64,000 nucleotides of DNA, from NCBI GenBank assembly GCA_040905145.1, contig JBBDSC010000202.1, forward strand, positions 1-64,000, read 5' to 3'. Below, one piece after another: positions 8,626 through 17,076 of the stretch. Below the pieces are notes generated by a model. The model was not told the DNA's origin. It searched no databases and saw nothing but the letters and a program-made list of their open reading frames with translations. Source of the DNA: DATGMS01 sp040905145 (lineage in GTDB: Bacteria; Bacteroidota; Bacteroidia; Cytophagales; Cyclobacteriaceae). Every line of letters begins with the position of its first letter. The stretch's first letter is position 1. A program made the translations under genes and the position numbers.

Positions 8626-11445
8626 ATGCCCAAAGACAACAGCATCAAACATGTACTGATTATCGGAAGTGGTCCTATAGTTATCGGCCAGGCTTGTGAA
8701 TTTGATTATGCCGGATCACAAGCGGCCCGATCCTTAAGAGAAGAAGGAGTGACTGTAACCCTTATCAATTCCAATCCTGCCACCATCATGACCGATCCGG
8801 TCACTGCAGATCATGTTTATCTCCTCCCACTTGAAAAGAAATACATTCTGCAAATACTAAAGGAACACCCGGATATTGACTGCGTGCTTCCTACTATGGG
8901 AGGGCAAACCGCTCTAAATCTGGCCATAGATTGTAATACGGCAGGAATTTGGGATAAACACGATGTCCGTATTATTGGTGTGGATATAGCGGCCATAGAA
9001 ACCACGGAAGACCGGGAGAAATTCAGGCAGCTAATGAATAAGTTGGAAGTGAGTGTCTGTATTGGAGAGACGGCCACTTCCTTCCTTCAGGGAAAAGAAA
9101 TAGCCCAAAGAATTGGATTTCCTCTGGTTATAAGACCCTCGTACACTTTAGGGGGTACAGGTGGAGGATTTGTGGAAAAAGCAGAGGATTTTGAAAAAGC
9201 GCTTTCGGCAGGTCTGCAGGCCTCCCCAATCCATGAAGTATTGGTGGAACAAAGTATCTTGGGGTGGAAAGAATATGAGTTGGAGTTGTTAAGGGACAAT
9301 ATCGGCAACATCATTATCATATGTTCTATAGAAAATTTTGACCCCATGGGGGTACATACCGGTGATTCCATCACCGTGGCGCCAGCCATGACCTTACCTG
9401 ATACGATTTATCAAAACATGAGAAATCTGGCCATTAAGATGATGAACGGGATAGGAATGTTTGCGGGCGGGTGCAATGTGCAGTTTGCCGTAAATCCGGA
9501 AGACGATACCATTGTCGGAGTTGAAATTAACCCTAGGGTTTCCCGCTCTTCTGCCCTGGCTTCGAAAGCTACCGGTTATCCTATTGCAAAAATTGCTGCC
9601 AAATTGGCCATTGGTTATAACCTGGACGAGCTTAAAAATGCCATTACCGGCAATACTACAGCATTTTTTGAGCCCACTTTGGATTACGTAATTGTGAAGA
9701 TCCCCCGGTGGAATTTTGATAAATTTAAAGGGTCGGACAAAAGATTGGGACTTTCCATGAAATCTGTGGGTGAGGTAATGGCGATAGGTAGAAACTTTCA
9801 GGAAGCACTACAGAAAGCCTGTCAATCCCTGGAAATCAGAAGGAATGGATTGGGAGCTGATGGAAAGGAAGTGAAAGAGCAAGCAAAATTGCTCGATAGC
9901 CTCAAAAATCCAAGTTGGAACAGGCTTTTCCATATATACGATGCCTTTAAATTGGGCATTTCTTTCCGTACCATACAAGAGCTGACCAAGATTGATAAAT
10001 GGTTCCTGAAGCAAATTGAAGAATTGGTGGACCTGGATGAGACCCTGTCAAAATACTACCTAGATACCCTCCCCAAAGACCTTATGGAAAAGGCAAAGAA
10101 AAAAGGTTATGCAGATCGGCAGATTGCCCACCTTGTGGGCTGTTTGGAAAGTGAAGTCTTTGAAAAAAGGAGGACCGAGATGGGGATAAAACGGGTCTTC
10201 AAGCTGGTAGATACCTGTGCCGCAGAGTTTGAAGCCCAAACCCCTTATTTTTATTCCACTTTCGGTGAGGAAAATGAATCCATATCCTCGGACCGGAAAA
10301 AAGTAATAGTGCTTGGGTCTGGGCCCAATCGGGTAGGGCAAGGCATTGAATTTGATTACTCATGTGTACATGGGGTGCTTGCTGCCAAGGAATGTGGCTA
10401 CGAGACCATCATGATCAACTGTAATCCGGAAACCGTTTCTACGGATTTTGACATTGCAGATAAACTTTATTTTGAACCCGTATTCTGGGAGCATATTTAT
10501 GAGATTATTTTGCACGAAAATCCCCTTGGGGTCATTGTCCAGTTAGGTGGGCAGACTGCCTTGAAGCTGGCAGAAAAGTTGGAAAAATATGGGATCAAAA
10601 TATTGGGGACAAGCTATAAAGCCTTAAACCTTGCAGAAGACCGTGGCGAGTTTTCTACCTTACTTAAAGAAAACGATATTCCCTACCCCGAATTTGGCAC
10701 CATCCATAATACGGATGAGGCACTGGAATTATGCAAGACCATCGGATTTCCTTTATTGGTGCGGCCTTCTTACGTCCTTGGTGGCCAGGGCATGAAAATT
10801 GTCATCAATGAAAAAGAACTGGAGGAGCATGTAGTGGAGGTTTTTAAGGACATCCCCGACAACGAGATCCTGCTGGATCATTTTTTGGAGGGCGCAATAG
10901 AAGCCGAAGCGGATGCTATTTGTGATGGGGAAAATGTCTACATTCTCGGGATTATGCAGCACATAGAGCCCGCAGGGATACATTCCGGTGATTCCTATGC
11001 GGTGTTGCCTCCTTATAACCTCGGTGATTTGGTCATTCGCCAAATTGAGGTTTTTACCAAAAGAATAGCCCTTGCCCTTCAAACCGTTGGTTTGATCAAT
11101 GTTCAGTTTGCGATTAAAAATGATAAAGTTTACGTGATAGAAGCGAACCCAAGAGCATCGAGAACCGTTCCTTTTATTTGTAAGGCTTATAAAGAACCTT
11201 ATGTAAACTATGCCGTAAAGGTAATGTTGGGAGAAAAGAAGGTAACTGATTTTAACTTTGCTCCCTATAAAAAAGGATATGCCATTAAAGAGCCTGTTTT
11301 CTCTTTCCACAAGTTTCCTAATGTCAATAAGGAATTAGGACCGGAGATGAAATCTACGGGAGAGGCTATTTATTTTATAGAGGACTTGATGGATGATTAT
11401 TTCCTGAAGATCTATTCAGAAAGAAACCTTTATTTGAGTAAATAA
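8626..11445 (+). CDS. carB: Carbamoyl-phosphate synthase large subunit
   Basis: Makes carbamoyl phosphate from bicarbonate, ammonia (delivered by CarA) and two ATP, for arginine and pyrimidine synthesis. Two homologous halves are visible, each a preATP-grasp plus ATP-grasp unit: IIGSGPIVIGQACEFDY opens the first and VLGSGPNRVGQGIEFDY the second. RPSYTLGGTGGG and RPSYVLGGQGMK are the two ATP-binding loops. I place the start at the ATG at 8626; the frame is open upstream only from a TTG. The protein is 939 residues and ends soon after the second synthetase unit (GPEMKSTGEAI). It therefore lacks the C-terminal MGS-like domain of about 130 residues that binds UMP and ornithine in E. coli (1073 residues). 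carA is not in the window. Confidence 0.95.
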   Translation: MPKDNSIKHVLIIGSGPIVIGQACEFDYAGSQAARSLREEGVTVTLINSNPATIMTDPVTADHVYLLPLEKKYILQILKEHPDIDCVLPTMGGQTALNLAIDCNTAGIWDKHDVRIIGVDIAAIETTEDREKFRQLMNKLEVSVCIGETATSFLQGKEIAQRIGFPLVIRPSYTLGGTGGGFVEKAEDFEKALSAGLQASPIHEVLVEQSILGWKEYELELLRDNIGNIIIICSIENFDPMGVHTGDSITVAPAMTLPDTIYQNMRNLAIKMMNGIGMFAGGCNVQFAVNPEDDTIVGVEINPRVSRSSALASKATGYPIAKIAAKLAIGYNLDELKNAITGNTTAFFEPTLDYVIVKIPRWNFDKFKGSDKRLGLSMKSVGEVMAIGRNFQEALQKACQSLEIRRNGLGADGKEVKEQAKLLDSLKNPSWNRLFHIYDAFKLGISFRTIQELTKIDKWFLKQIEELVDLDETLSKYYLDTLPKDLMEKAKKKGYADRQIAHLVGCLESEVFEKRRTEMGIKRVFKLVDTCAAEFEAQTPYFYSTFGEENESISSDRKKVIVLGSGPNRVGQGIEFDYSCVHGVLAAKECGYETIMINCNPETVSTDFDIADKLYFEPVFWEHIYEIILHENPLGVIVQLGGQTALKLAEKLEKYGIKILGTSYKALNLAEDRGEFSTLLKENDIPYPEFGTIHNTDEALELCKTIGFPLLVRPSYVLGGQGMKIVINEKELEEHVVEVFKDIPDNEILLDHFLEGAIEAEADAICDGENVYILGIMQHIEPAGIHSGDSYAVLPPYNLGDLVIRQIEVFTKRIALALQTVGLINVQFAIKNDKVYVIEANPRASRTVPFICKAYKEPYVNYAVKVMLGEKKVTDFNFAPYKKGYAIKEPVFSFHKFPNVNKELGPEMKSTGEAIYFIEDLMDDYFLKIYSERNLYLSK

Positions 11446-11465
11446 GAGGAGCATGTAGATATAAA

Positions 11466-11514
11466 AAATGGAGAATGGAGAAAACTAATTTGGCAGTTCC
11501 TTCACTCTCCATTT
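11466..11514. repeat. Inverted repeat between carB and the DUF4834 gene
   Basis: AAATGGAGA (11466-11474) and TCTCCATTT (11506-11514) are exact reverse complements with a 31-nt spacer. No T tract follows on the forward strand, so it is a poor terminator. It might be a processing hairpin or a chance low-complexity repeat. Confidence 0.35.
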
Positions 11515-11543
11515 AACAAGTTAATTACCAAAAAAGACAAACA

Positions 11544-11798
11544 ATGATATTCAAGACGATTATATTCCTTATAGCAATCGGTTGGTTGATGTCCACCTTG
11601 GTCCGCTACTTCCTGCGAAGCAAATTAAAAAAATTTGTTGACCAGGTGAATGAAGCCCAGAAAGAACAATACCGTCAACAGAAAAAACCTTCTCATGGTA
11701 GCGTGAATGTTGATTTTGCCCCAAAAAATGATCGAAAGGAATCCTCAGGGAATATTTCCGGGGGAGAGTATATTGATTTTGAAGAAGTGAAAGATTAA
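11544..11798 (+). CDS. DUF4834 family small membrane protein
   Basis: 84-residue protein of a Bacteroidota-restricted family of unknown function. One hydrophobic segment spans about residues 2-23 (IFKTIIFLIAIGWLMSTL), followed by a basic stretch (RSKLKKFVDQ) and a hydrophilic tail that ends in the acidic motif GEYIDFEEVKD. The terminal I-D-F-E-E-V is the most family-like part. It lies about 100 nt downstream of carB in the same direction and may be co-transcribed. Confidence 0.75.
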   Translation: MIFKTIIFLIAIGWLMSTLVRYFLRSKLKKFVDQVNEAQKEQYRQQKKPSHGSVNVDFAPKNDRKESSGNISGGEYIDFEEVKD

Positions 11799-11901
11799 TT
11801 TTTGTTCAGATAAAATTTTTATTTTTTAATTGAGGATCTTTCTTGCTGATTCCTGCTGGTTCTGTTCTACCCATAAGCAGTAGGATTGAATTTTCTACTT
11901 C

Positions 11902-12696
11902 TTATTTCCCCCCATTGGCTTTAAGATCATCAAGGCAGTTTTGATCCAGCTCCGGGATGGCACCGTCTATGAGGTGGAAGATTCTGCTGGTTTCAACCGC
12001 CCAATACAAGAGACAGTCTTCATTGCTACAATGATTCATGTTTTCGCTATCCTCATGGTCCTTCACCATGTCAGAACCCAGATTCACCAGACCCAGCAAA
12101 TGTCCAAACTCATGTAAAAATATGGTAGATTCCAATTGTTCATGACTGGGCCGCCCGGGTTTTCCTGAATTTTCTTTGATCCGCTTTCCAAGAAGTACGA
12201 GAGAGGTATTCCTATGGCTTACTCCAAAACTAAACCTATCGCTTTCGTCTTCATTAAAATATCCGTCCAAAATTAAAATATAAACCCCTAGTTTATTCCC
12301 TATGTTATAACTGCTTCGGTTTTCATCCTCTATCGCTCTAATGTCCTGAAGGGTATATTCTTCTTGTCCCAAGGCCGGAATTTCACTCATTATTATATTT
12401 ATGCCGGCCGGTTTATGGATCAGCTTTTCCAGCCAGCTCTCTAAATTTTCTATGGTCCGATTGGAGGGCTGATACCCCTGCATGTACTGAATTTCCAGGT
12501 CCATACTGATAAATTGATCGGCGGAAAGTATTTCGTTGGCAGAGAGTCCCACCGTTCTTTTGGCATCCCTTATACCGGATACTCTCTCGTCGATCTCATT
12601 ATCCGGAAAACAGGAGGGAGCCGAAATCAGGACGAATATTGAAAATACGAATAAAACCGACTCCTTTTTAAAATTGCTGTATCTAATAAAATTCAT
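11902..12696 (-). CDS. Putative zinc metalloprotease lipoprotein
   Basis: 264 residues. The N-terminus has a basic stretch, a hydrophobic core (VLFVFSIFVLIS) and a cysteine at APSC, consistent with a lipoprotein signal peptide, so the protein is probably anchored on the periplasmic side. Residues around 190 read FLHEFGHLLGL, an HExxHxxG-like zinc site, with a possible third ligand downstream (KDHED). The C-terminal part has a Cys pair (HCSNEDC). This resembles gluzincin/metzincin-type Bacteroidota lipoprotein proteases; the substrate is unknown. It lies upstream of, and co-directional with, nothing obvious: cstA is transcribed towards it on the same strand, 45 nt away. Confidence 0.65.
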   Translation of the reverse strand: MNFIRYSNFKKESVLFVFSIFVLISAPSCFPDNEIDERVSGIRDAKRTVGLSANEILSADQFISMDLEIQYMQGYQPSNRTIENLESWLEKLIHKPAGINIIMSEIPALGQEEYTLQDIRAIEDENRSSYNIGNKLGVYILILDGYFNEDESDRFSFGVSHRNTSLVLLGKRIKENSGKPGRPSHEQLESTIFLHEFGHLLGLVNLGSDMVKDHEDSENMNHCSNEDCLLYWAVETSRIFHLIDGAIPELDQNCLDDLKANGGK

Positions 12697-12741
12697 TTTC
12701 CAATTATTTTAATACATCCTAAATAATTTTAACAGAACTGC

Positions 12742-14376
12742 CTAATTCACTTTTACCAAGGGAGAGCTTTCCCTTTTCAGGCTTTTTCGGGCCAATATGA
12801 TCAATACCAAAGAGAGTACAAACAAGCAGGCAGCTATAATGGCCAACACATAAATTTTTTGCTGAAAATTCTGCCAGGCAAACAATCCCAAAGAAGTAAG
12901 GGTTACGGTGAACATAAAGAACATCGGAATGAGCACAAAGGTGGCTTTTACTTTTCTCTTGATCAGCCAGACTGCCACAGCTAATAAAGCAAGTGCCGCC
13001 AGGAGTTGATTTGCGGAACCGAAAATTGGCCATAAAGTAGCAAAACCTCCGGACTGAAGCAATAATACGGATAAAACCACCACGATGAACGTGGCCAGAA
13101 ACCTGTTTTTGGAAATGGAATTTCCCACAGGATTTTTCACATCCTCAAAATACTCCTGGAGAGTAAATCTGGCCAAACGGGTACAAGTATCCAAAGTAGT
13201 CATAGCAAAGGCCGAAACAGTAAGTGCAACAAATCCCACAGCCAAACTTTCCGATATGCCCATAGAAGCAATAATGGTTCCCAATCCATCGGCAAAGAGA
13301 GGCACGGGACCCTGTTCTGCCAATCGGGAAACATATTCAGACCTGCTAATAACCACTACCGCCCCTACCGCGATTATAGCCAGAAAGGATTCTATTAACA
13401 TTCCCCCATAACCTATTATTTTCACATCCTCTTCTTTGTCTATCTGTTTTGAAGTCGTCCCTGACCCTACCAGGGAGTGAAATCCACTAATCGCACCGCA
13501 AGCTATGGTTACAAAAAGGACAGGGAAGATATACCCCAGGTTTTCCGATGAGACATGCACCTCGTTATCCATGGTTATGGTGGGATTTGCAATAAAGACG
13601 CCCACTATGGCAGCAATGATCAATCCATAGAGCAAGAAGCTGTTTAAATAATCCCTGGGCTGAAGGAGCATAGCTATAGGTGATACTGAAGCAAAAAAAG
13701 CATAGGCCAATAAAGCATATACCCAAGTCTGGTACTCCAGCACGAAAGGTATTTCCAGTCCCAAATAAACAAAGAAATACATCAGCGCAATGCCAAGAAC
13801 CGAAATGATGATAAAGGCATTCTTCTTACCTGCCGTAAACTTACTTACCCAACCAAAACCTATGGCAAGAAGGATAAACAAGATGGAAGCAGAGGCCACA
13901 CCGGGATTGCTGATAAAGGTTTTGGCAATAATATCAGTAAATACCCCTATAATAAGGATTAAAGTAGAAAAGCTAAAAAGAATAAAAAGCTGTTTGCCCT
14001 TATTTCCTATGTTGTTTTGAATGATCACGCCTATGGATTTACCCTCGTTCCTCATTGAAGCCACTATACTTCCCAAATCATGTACCGCTCCAAAAAATAT
14101 GCCACCTACTATAATCCATATCACTGCAGGGATCCAGCCAAAAGTAATTGCAATGATGGGCCCCACTATTGGACCGGCACCTGCTATAGATGCAAAATGA
14201 TGCCCTAATACTACAATAGGCTTACTCGGCACATAATCCACCCCATCTTCAAGATCATGGGAAGGTGTGGTATTTTTATTGCTGATCTTAAATTTTTTAA
14301 AAACAAACTTCCCATAGGTGAAGTAAGCAGCAATAAGGATAATTGCAGAAAAAATAAAAAGATAAATTAATGGCAT
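12742..14376 (-). CDS. cstA: Carbon starvation protein A (peptide/pyruvate transporter family)
   Basis: Polytopic inner-membrane transporter of the CstA family, linked in E. coli to peptide and pyruvate uptake during carbon starvation. The 544-residue protein has many hydrophobic segments. Signature stretches are SKPIVVLGHHFASIAGAGPI and VGPIIAITFGWIPAVIW near the N-terminus, DLGSIVASMRNEGKSIG, and SGFHSLVGSGTTSKQ in the middle. It is shorter than E. coli CstA (701 residues), matching the compact form seen in many non-enteric bacteria. A possible promoter box lies 30 nt upstream. Confidence 0.92.
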   Translation of the reverse strand: MPLIYLFIFSAIILIAAYFTYGKFVFKKFKISNKNTTPSHDLEDGVDYVPSKPIVVLGHHFASIAGAGPIVGPIIAITFGWIPAVIWIIVGGIFFGAVHDLGSIVASMRNEGKSIGVIIQNNIGNKGKQLFILFSFSTLILIIGVFTDIIAKTFISNPGVASASILFILLAIGFGWVSKFTAGKKNAFIIISVLGIALMYFFVYLGLEIPFVLEYQTWVYALLAYAFFASVSPIAMLLQPRDYLNSFLLYGLIIAAIVGVFIANPTITMDNEVHVSSENLGYIFPVLFVTIACGAISGFHSLVGSGTTSKQIDKEEDVKIIGYGGMLIESFLAIIAVGAVVVISRSEYVSRLAEQGPVPLFADGLGTIIASMGISESLAVGFVALTVSAFAMTTLDTCTRLARFTLQEYFEDVKNPVGNSISKNRFLATFIVVVLSVLLLQSGGFATLWPIFGSANQLLAALALLAVAVWLIKRKVKATFVLIPMFFMFTVTLTSLGLFAWQNFQQKIYVLAIIAACLFVLSLVLIILARKSLKRESSPLVKVN

Positions 14377-14404
14377 GATGGAATAATTGATTGGTCTGCT
14401 TTCA

Positions 14405-14412
14405 CAAAGCTA
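14405..14412 (-). promoter_or_regulatory. Possible -7 box for cstA
   Basis: CAAAGCTA on the plus strand reads TAGCTTTG on the minus strand, matching TAnnTTTG, and would start transcription about 20-25 nt before the cstA ATG. No clear -33 TTG is seen. The 14377-14703 interval (327 nt) otherwise holds only the accD promoter candidate. Confidence 0.3.
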
Positions 14413-14625
14413 ATATAATCAGAAAATTTTCCTTTTGATTACTCTGTGTCTTTGTATTTCTTCTACTTTTAATGGCCATAGTTTTCTTCAGCTTGATTTT
14501 TGCAGGTCGCCGGCGGCAAAAAATTTAAAGGAAATACCGCCTTTGTTGAGCTAAGGCTGGTATTTTCTGTCCAAACTCTTGAGGAAAAGGAAACATATGC
14601 CATTCTATCGGAAGCCTTCGCTATA

Positions 14626-14661
14626 TTTGATTTTATTTAACAGATAATACCTATAAATTTG
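14626..14661 (+). promoter_or_regulatory. Possible accD promoter
   Basis: TTTG at 14626-14629 and TAAATTTG at 14654-14661 fit the Bacteroidota -33 and -7 elements with a 24-nt spacer, slightly long. The start site would be near 14668, about 35 nt before the ATG. TATATTTG at 14622-14629 is an alternative -7 box. Confidence 0.35.
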
Positions 14662-14703
14662 TAATCCAGAAAAGAATTTTCAGGGTAAACAGAGAAATAT
14701 AAT

Positions 14704-15546
14704 ATGGCTTGGTTTAAAAGAAAAGATGCCGGAATCAAAACATCCACAAAGGAGAAAAAGGATGCACCTGATGGGCTTTGGTTTAAGACGCCCAAAGGCA
14801 AAATCATACATACTAGGGAATTAAAAAATAATTCCTGGGTCTGTCCCGATGATGATTATCATGTGAAGATAGGATCAAAAGAATACTTTGAAATTCTTTT
14901 TGATGGCAACGAATTTACAGAGTTGGATAAAAACATGACTTCCGGTGATCCCTTAAACTTTGTGGACAGCAAGCCCTATACAGTCAGGATCGAGGCTACG
15001 ATCAATAAAACAAATCTCAAAGATGCGATAAGAACAGGCGTGGGGAAATTAAATGGAAATGATATTGTGATTTCTTGCATGGATTTCAATTTTATTGGAG
15101 GATCCATGGGTTCTGTTGTAGGGGAGAAAATTGCACGGGCCATTGACTATTCCCTGAAGCACAACATGCCTTTTCTTATGATCTCAAAATCCGGTGGAGC
15201 AAGGATGATGGAAGCGGGATTCAGCTTGATGCAAATGGCCAAAACATCGGCTAAGCTGGCTTTATTGGATAAGGCTGGAATTCCATACATTTCCCTCTTG
15301 ACAGATCCTACCACAGGTGGGGTGACTGCTTCCTATGCCATGTTAGGGGATTTCAATATTGCGGAACCGGGAGCACTGATCGGTTTTGCAGGTCCGAGGG
15401 TAATAAGGGAAACAATTGGTAAGGATCTTCCCAAAGGATTTCAAAGTTCTGAATTTGTATTGGAACATGGATTCTTGGACTTCATTGTCGACAGACGGCA
15501 GTTGAAAAATAGATTAGCGACTTTGATAAACTTATTGAAGAATTGA
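14704..15546 (+). CDS. accD: Acetyl-CoA carboxylase carboxyltransferase subunit beta
   Basis: Beta subunit of the carboxyltransferase that moves CO2 from biotin to acetyl-CoA, the first step of fatty acid synthesis. 280 residues. The crotonase-like core is clear: FNFIGGSMGSVVGEKI, MISKSGGARMMEAGFSLMQ, TDPTTGGVTASYAMLGD and IGFAGPRVI. The N-terminal zinc ribbon is degenerate. E. coli has four cysteines (C27, C30, C46, C49); here the aligned positions are T29, G32, C47 and D50, so only one remains. I recall the same loss in other Bacteroidota AccD proteins, so it is probably lineage-wide and not decay. accA is not in the window. Confidence 0.94.
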   Translation: MAWFKRKDAGIKTSTKEKKDAPDGLWFKTPKGKIIHTRELKNNSWVCPDDDYHVKIGSKEYFEILFDGNEFTELDKNMTSGDPLNFVDSKPYTVRIEATINKTNLKDAIRTGVGKLNGNDIVISCMDFNFIGGSMGSVVGEKIARAIDYSLKHNMPFLMISKSGGARMMEAGFSLMQMAKTSAKLALLDKAGIPYISLLTDPTTGGVTASYAMLGDFNIAEPGALIGFAGPRVIRETIGKDLPKGFQSSEFVLEHGFLDFIVDRRQLKNRLATLINLLKN

Positions 15547-15596
15547 CAGGTTATAATAGTTGTAGCGTCGCAAATAATGCTAAAAATTAGATATTA

Positions 15597-15630
15597 TTTG
15601 GCCTGTTTTATTGAATAATAGATATATTTG
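15597..15630 (+). promoter_or_regulatory. Promoter of nqrF
   Basis: TTTG at 15597-15600 and TATATTTG at 15623-15630 are separated by 22 nt, a good fit to the Bacteroidota -33/-7 arrangement. Transcription would start near 15637, leaving a leader of about 45 nt. This suggests nqrF is expressed independently of accD. Confidence 0.45.
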
Positions 15631-15683
15631 TAGTCTCTAAATAAGGGGCTATATATACTGAAAAAAAGAAAAAAATTCATTAA

Positions 15684-16988
15684 ATGAGTTCAGTAATCAT
15701 TACTTCGATTGTAGCATTTACGTTAATCATTCTGCTACTTGTTTTAATATTGTTATTTGCTCAGTCCAAACTGGTAACATCGGGAGATGTCAATATTGTC
15801 ATCAATGGAGATGAAAAGAACCCATTGGTTGTTGCTGGAGGATCCACGCTTATGAGTACTTTGAGCAATAAAAAAATATTCCTTCCTTCAGCTTGTGGTG
15901 GCGGTGGAACCTGTGGAGAGTGTAGATGTGTGGTCGAAGATGGAGGGGGCGAAGTGCTCCCTACTGAAGTTGGACACCTCAGCCGTTCCGAACAGCAAAA
16001 CAAGGTTCGCTTATCCTGTCAGGTAAAGGTAAAACAGGATATGAGAATCCGGATTCCGGAGGAGATTTTCGGGATCAAAAAGTGGGAATGCGAAGTGGTT
16101 TCCAATTATAATGTTTCTACTTTTATAAAAGAATTTGTAGTTAAATTACCTGAAGGTGAAAATTTGGATTTTGAATCCGGTGGTTATATACAAATAGATG
16201 TTCCTGAAATCACAGTGAATTTTAAGGGCATTGACATTACCCCACACCCTGAGCTGGGCCATCCGGAAGATGTGTACCAAAGCGACTGGGATAAATTCGG
16301 GTTATGGGATTTGGTGATGAGAAATGATGAAGAACTTTTCAGGGCCTACTCAATGGCTAACCATCCAGCCGAGGGAAACATCGTGATGCTTACCATCCGA
16401 ATTGCAACACCGCCATGGGATAGGGCCAACAACCGTTGGATGGATGTTAATCCAGGAGTTTGTTCTTCCTTTGTTTTCTCCCGAAAAATAGGCGATAAAG
16501 TAACTATATCCGGCCCATACGGAGAATTCCATATTAACCCTACGAATAGGGAAATGGTTTATATTGGTGGGGGTGCAGGTATGGCCCCTCTGAGGTCCCA
16601 TATTTTTCACTTGTTCCATACCGAAAAAACCAAAAGAAAAGTTACTTATTGGTATGGTGGCCGATCCAAAAAAGAACTCTTTTATGTGCCTCATTTTGAG
16701 GATATCGAAAAGGATTTTCCAAATTTCAAATTTCACATTGGCCTCTCAGAGCCTATGCCAGAAGACAACTGGAAAATAAAGGCTTCTTTGGATGACAAGG
16801 AGGGCGATGGATTTGTCGGTTTTATACATCTGGTGGTATATGATAATTACCTTAAGGATCACCCGGAACCGGAAGAGGTGGAATATTACCTTTGCGGCCC
16901 CCCTTTGATGAACTCGTCAGTATTAAAAATGCTGGATGATTTAGGAGTCCCCAAAGAAAACATTCGATTTGATGACTTCGGTGGTTGA
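15684..16988 (+). CDS. nqrF: Na+-translocating NADH:quinone reductase subunit F
   Basis: Electron-entry subunit of the sodium-pumping NADH:quinone reductase; it oxidises NADH with FAD and passes electrons to a 2Fe-2S centre. The 434-residue protein starts with a single membrane helix (about 5-28). The ferredoxin domain has cysteines C71, C77, C80 (ACGGGGTCGEC) and C112 (LSCQ). The FAD-binding motif is RAYSMANHP and the NADH-binding loop is IGGGAGMAPLRSH; the C-terminus is CGPPLMN...DDFGG. The partner genes nqrA-E are not adjacent: accD lies upstream and a strong terminator follows at once, so this is a separate transcription unit in this window. Confidence 0.94.
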   Translation: MSSVIITSIVAFTLIILLLVLILLFAQSKLVTSGDVNIVINGDEKNPLVVAGGSTLMSTLSNKKIFLPSACGGGGTCGECRCVVEDGGGEVLPTEVGHLSRSEQQNKVRLSCQVKVKQDMRIRIPEEIFGIKKWECEVVSNYNVSTFIKEFVVKLPEGENLDFESGGYIQIDVPEITVNFKGIDITPHPELGHPEDVYQSDWDKFGLWDLVMRNDEELFRAYSMANHPAEGNIVMLTIRIATPPWDRANNRWMDVNPGVCSSFVFSRKIGDKVTISGPYGEFHINPTNREMVYIGGGAGMAPLRSHIFHLFHTEKTKRKVTYWYGGRSKKELFYVPHFEDIEKDFPNFKFHIGLSEPMPEDNWKIKASLDDKEGDGFVGFIHLVVYDNYLKDHPEPEEVEYYLCGPPLMNSSVLKMLDDLGVPKENIRFDDFGG

Positions 16989-16990
16989 TA

Positions 16991-17024
16991 AAAAAAGAGT
17001 CCTGCTATTGTAGGACTCTTTTTT
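16991..17024 (+). terminator. Rho-independent terminator after nqrF
   Basis: Thirteen-base arms AAAAAAGAGTCCT (16991-17003) and AGGACTCTTTTTT (17012-17024) are exact reverse complements around an 8-nt loop, beginning 3 nt after the nqrF stop. It should work in both directions. Confidence 0.9.
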
Positions 17025-17076
17025 GTTGACCTTTTATTTTTCTGATTATTTTTAAATCAGCTAATAACCCCTGCCT

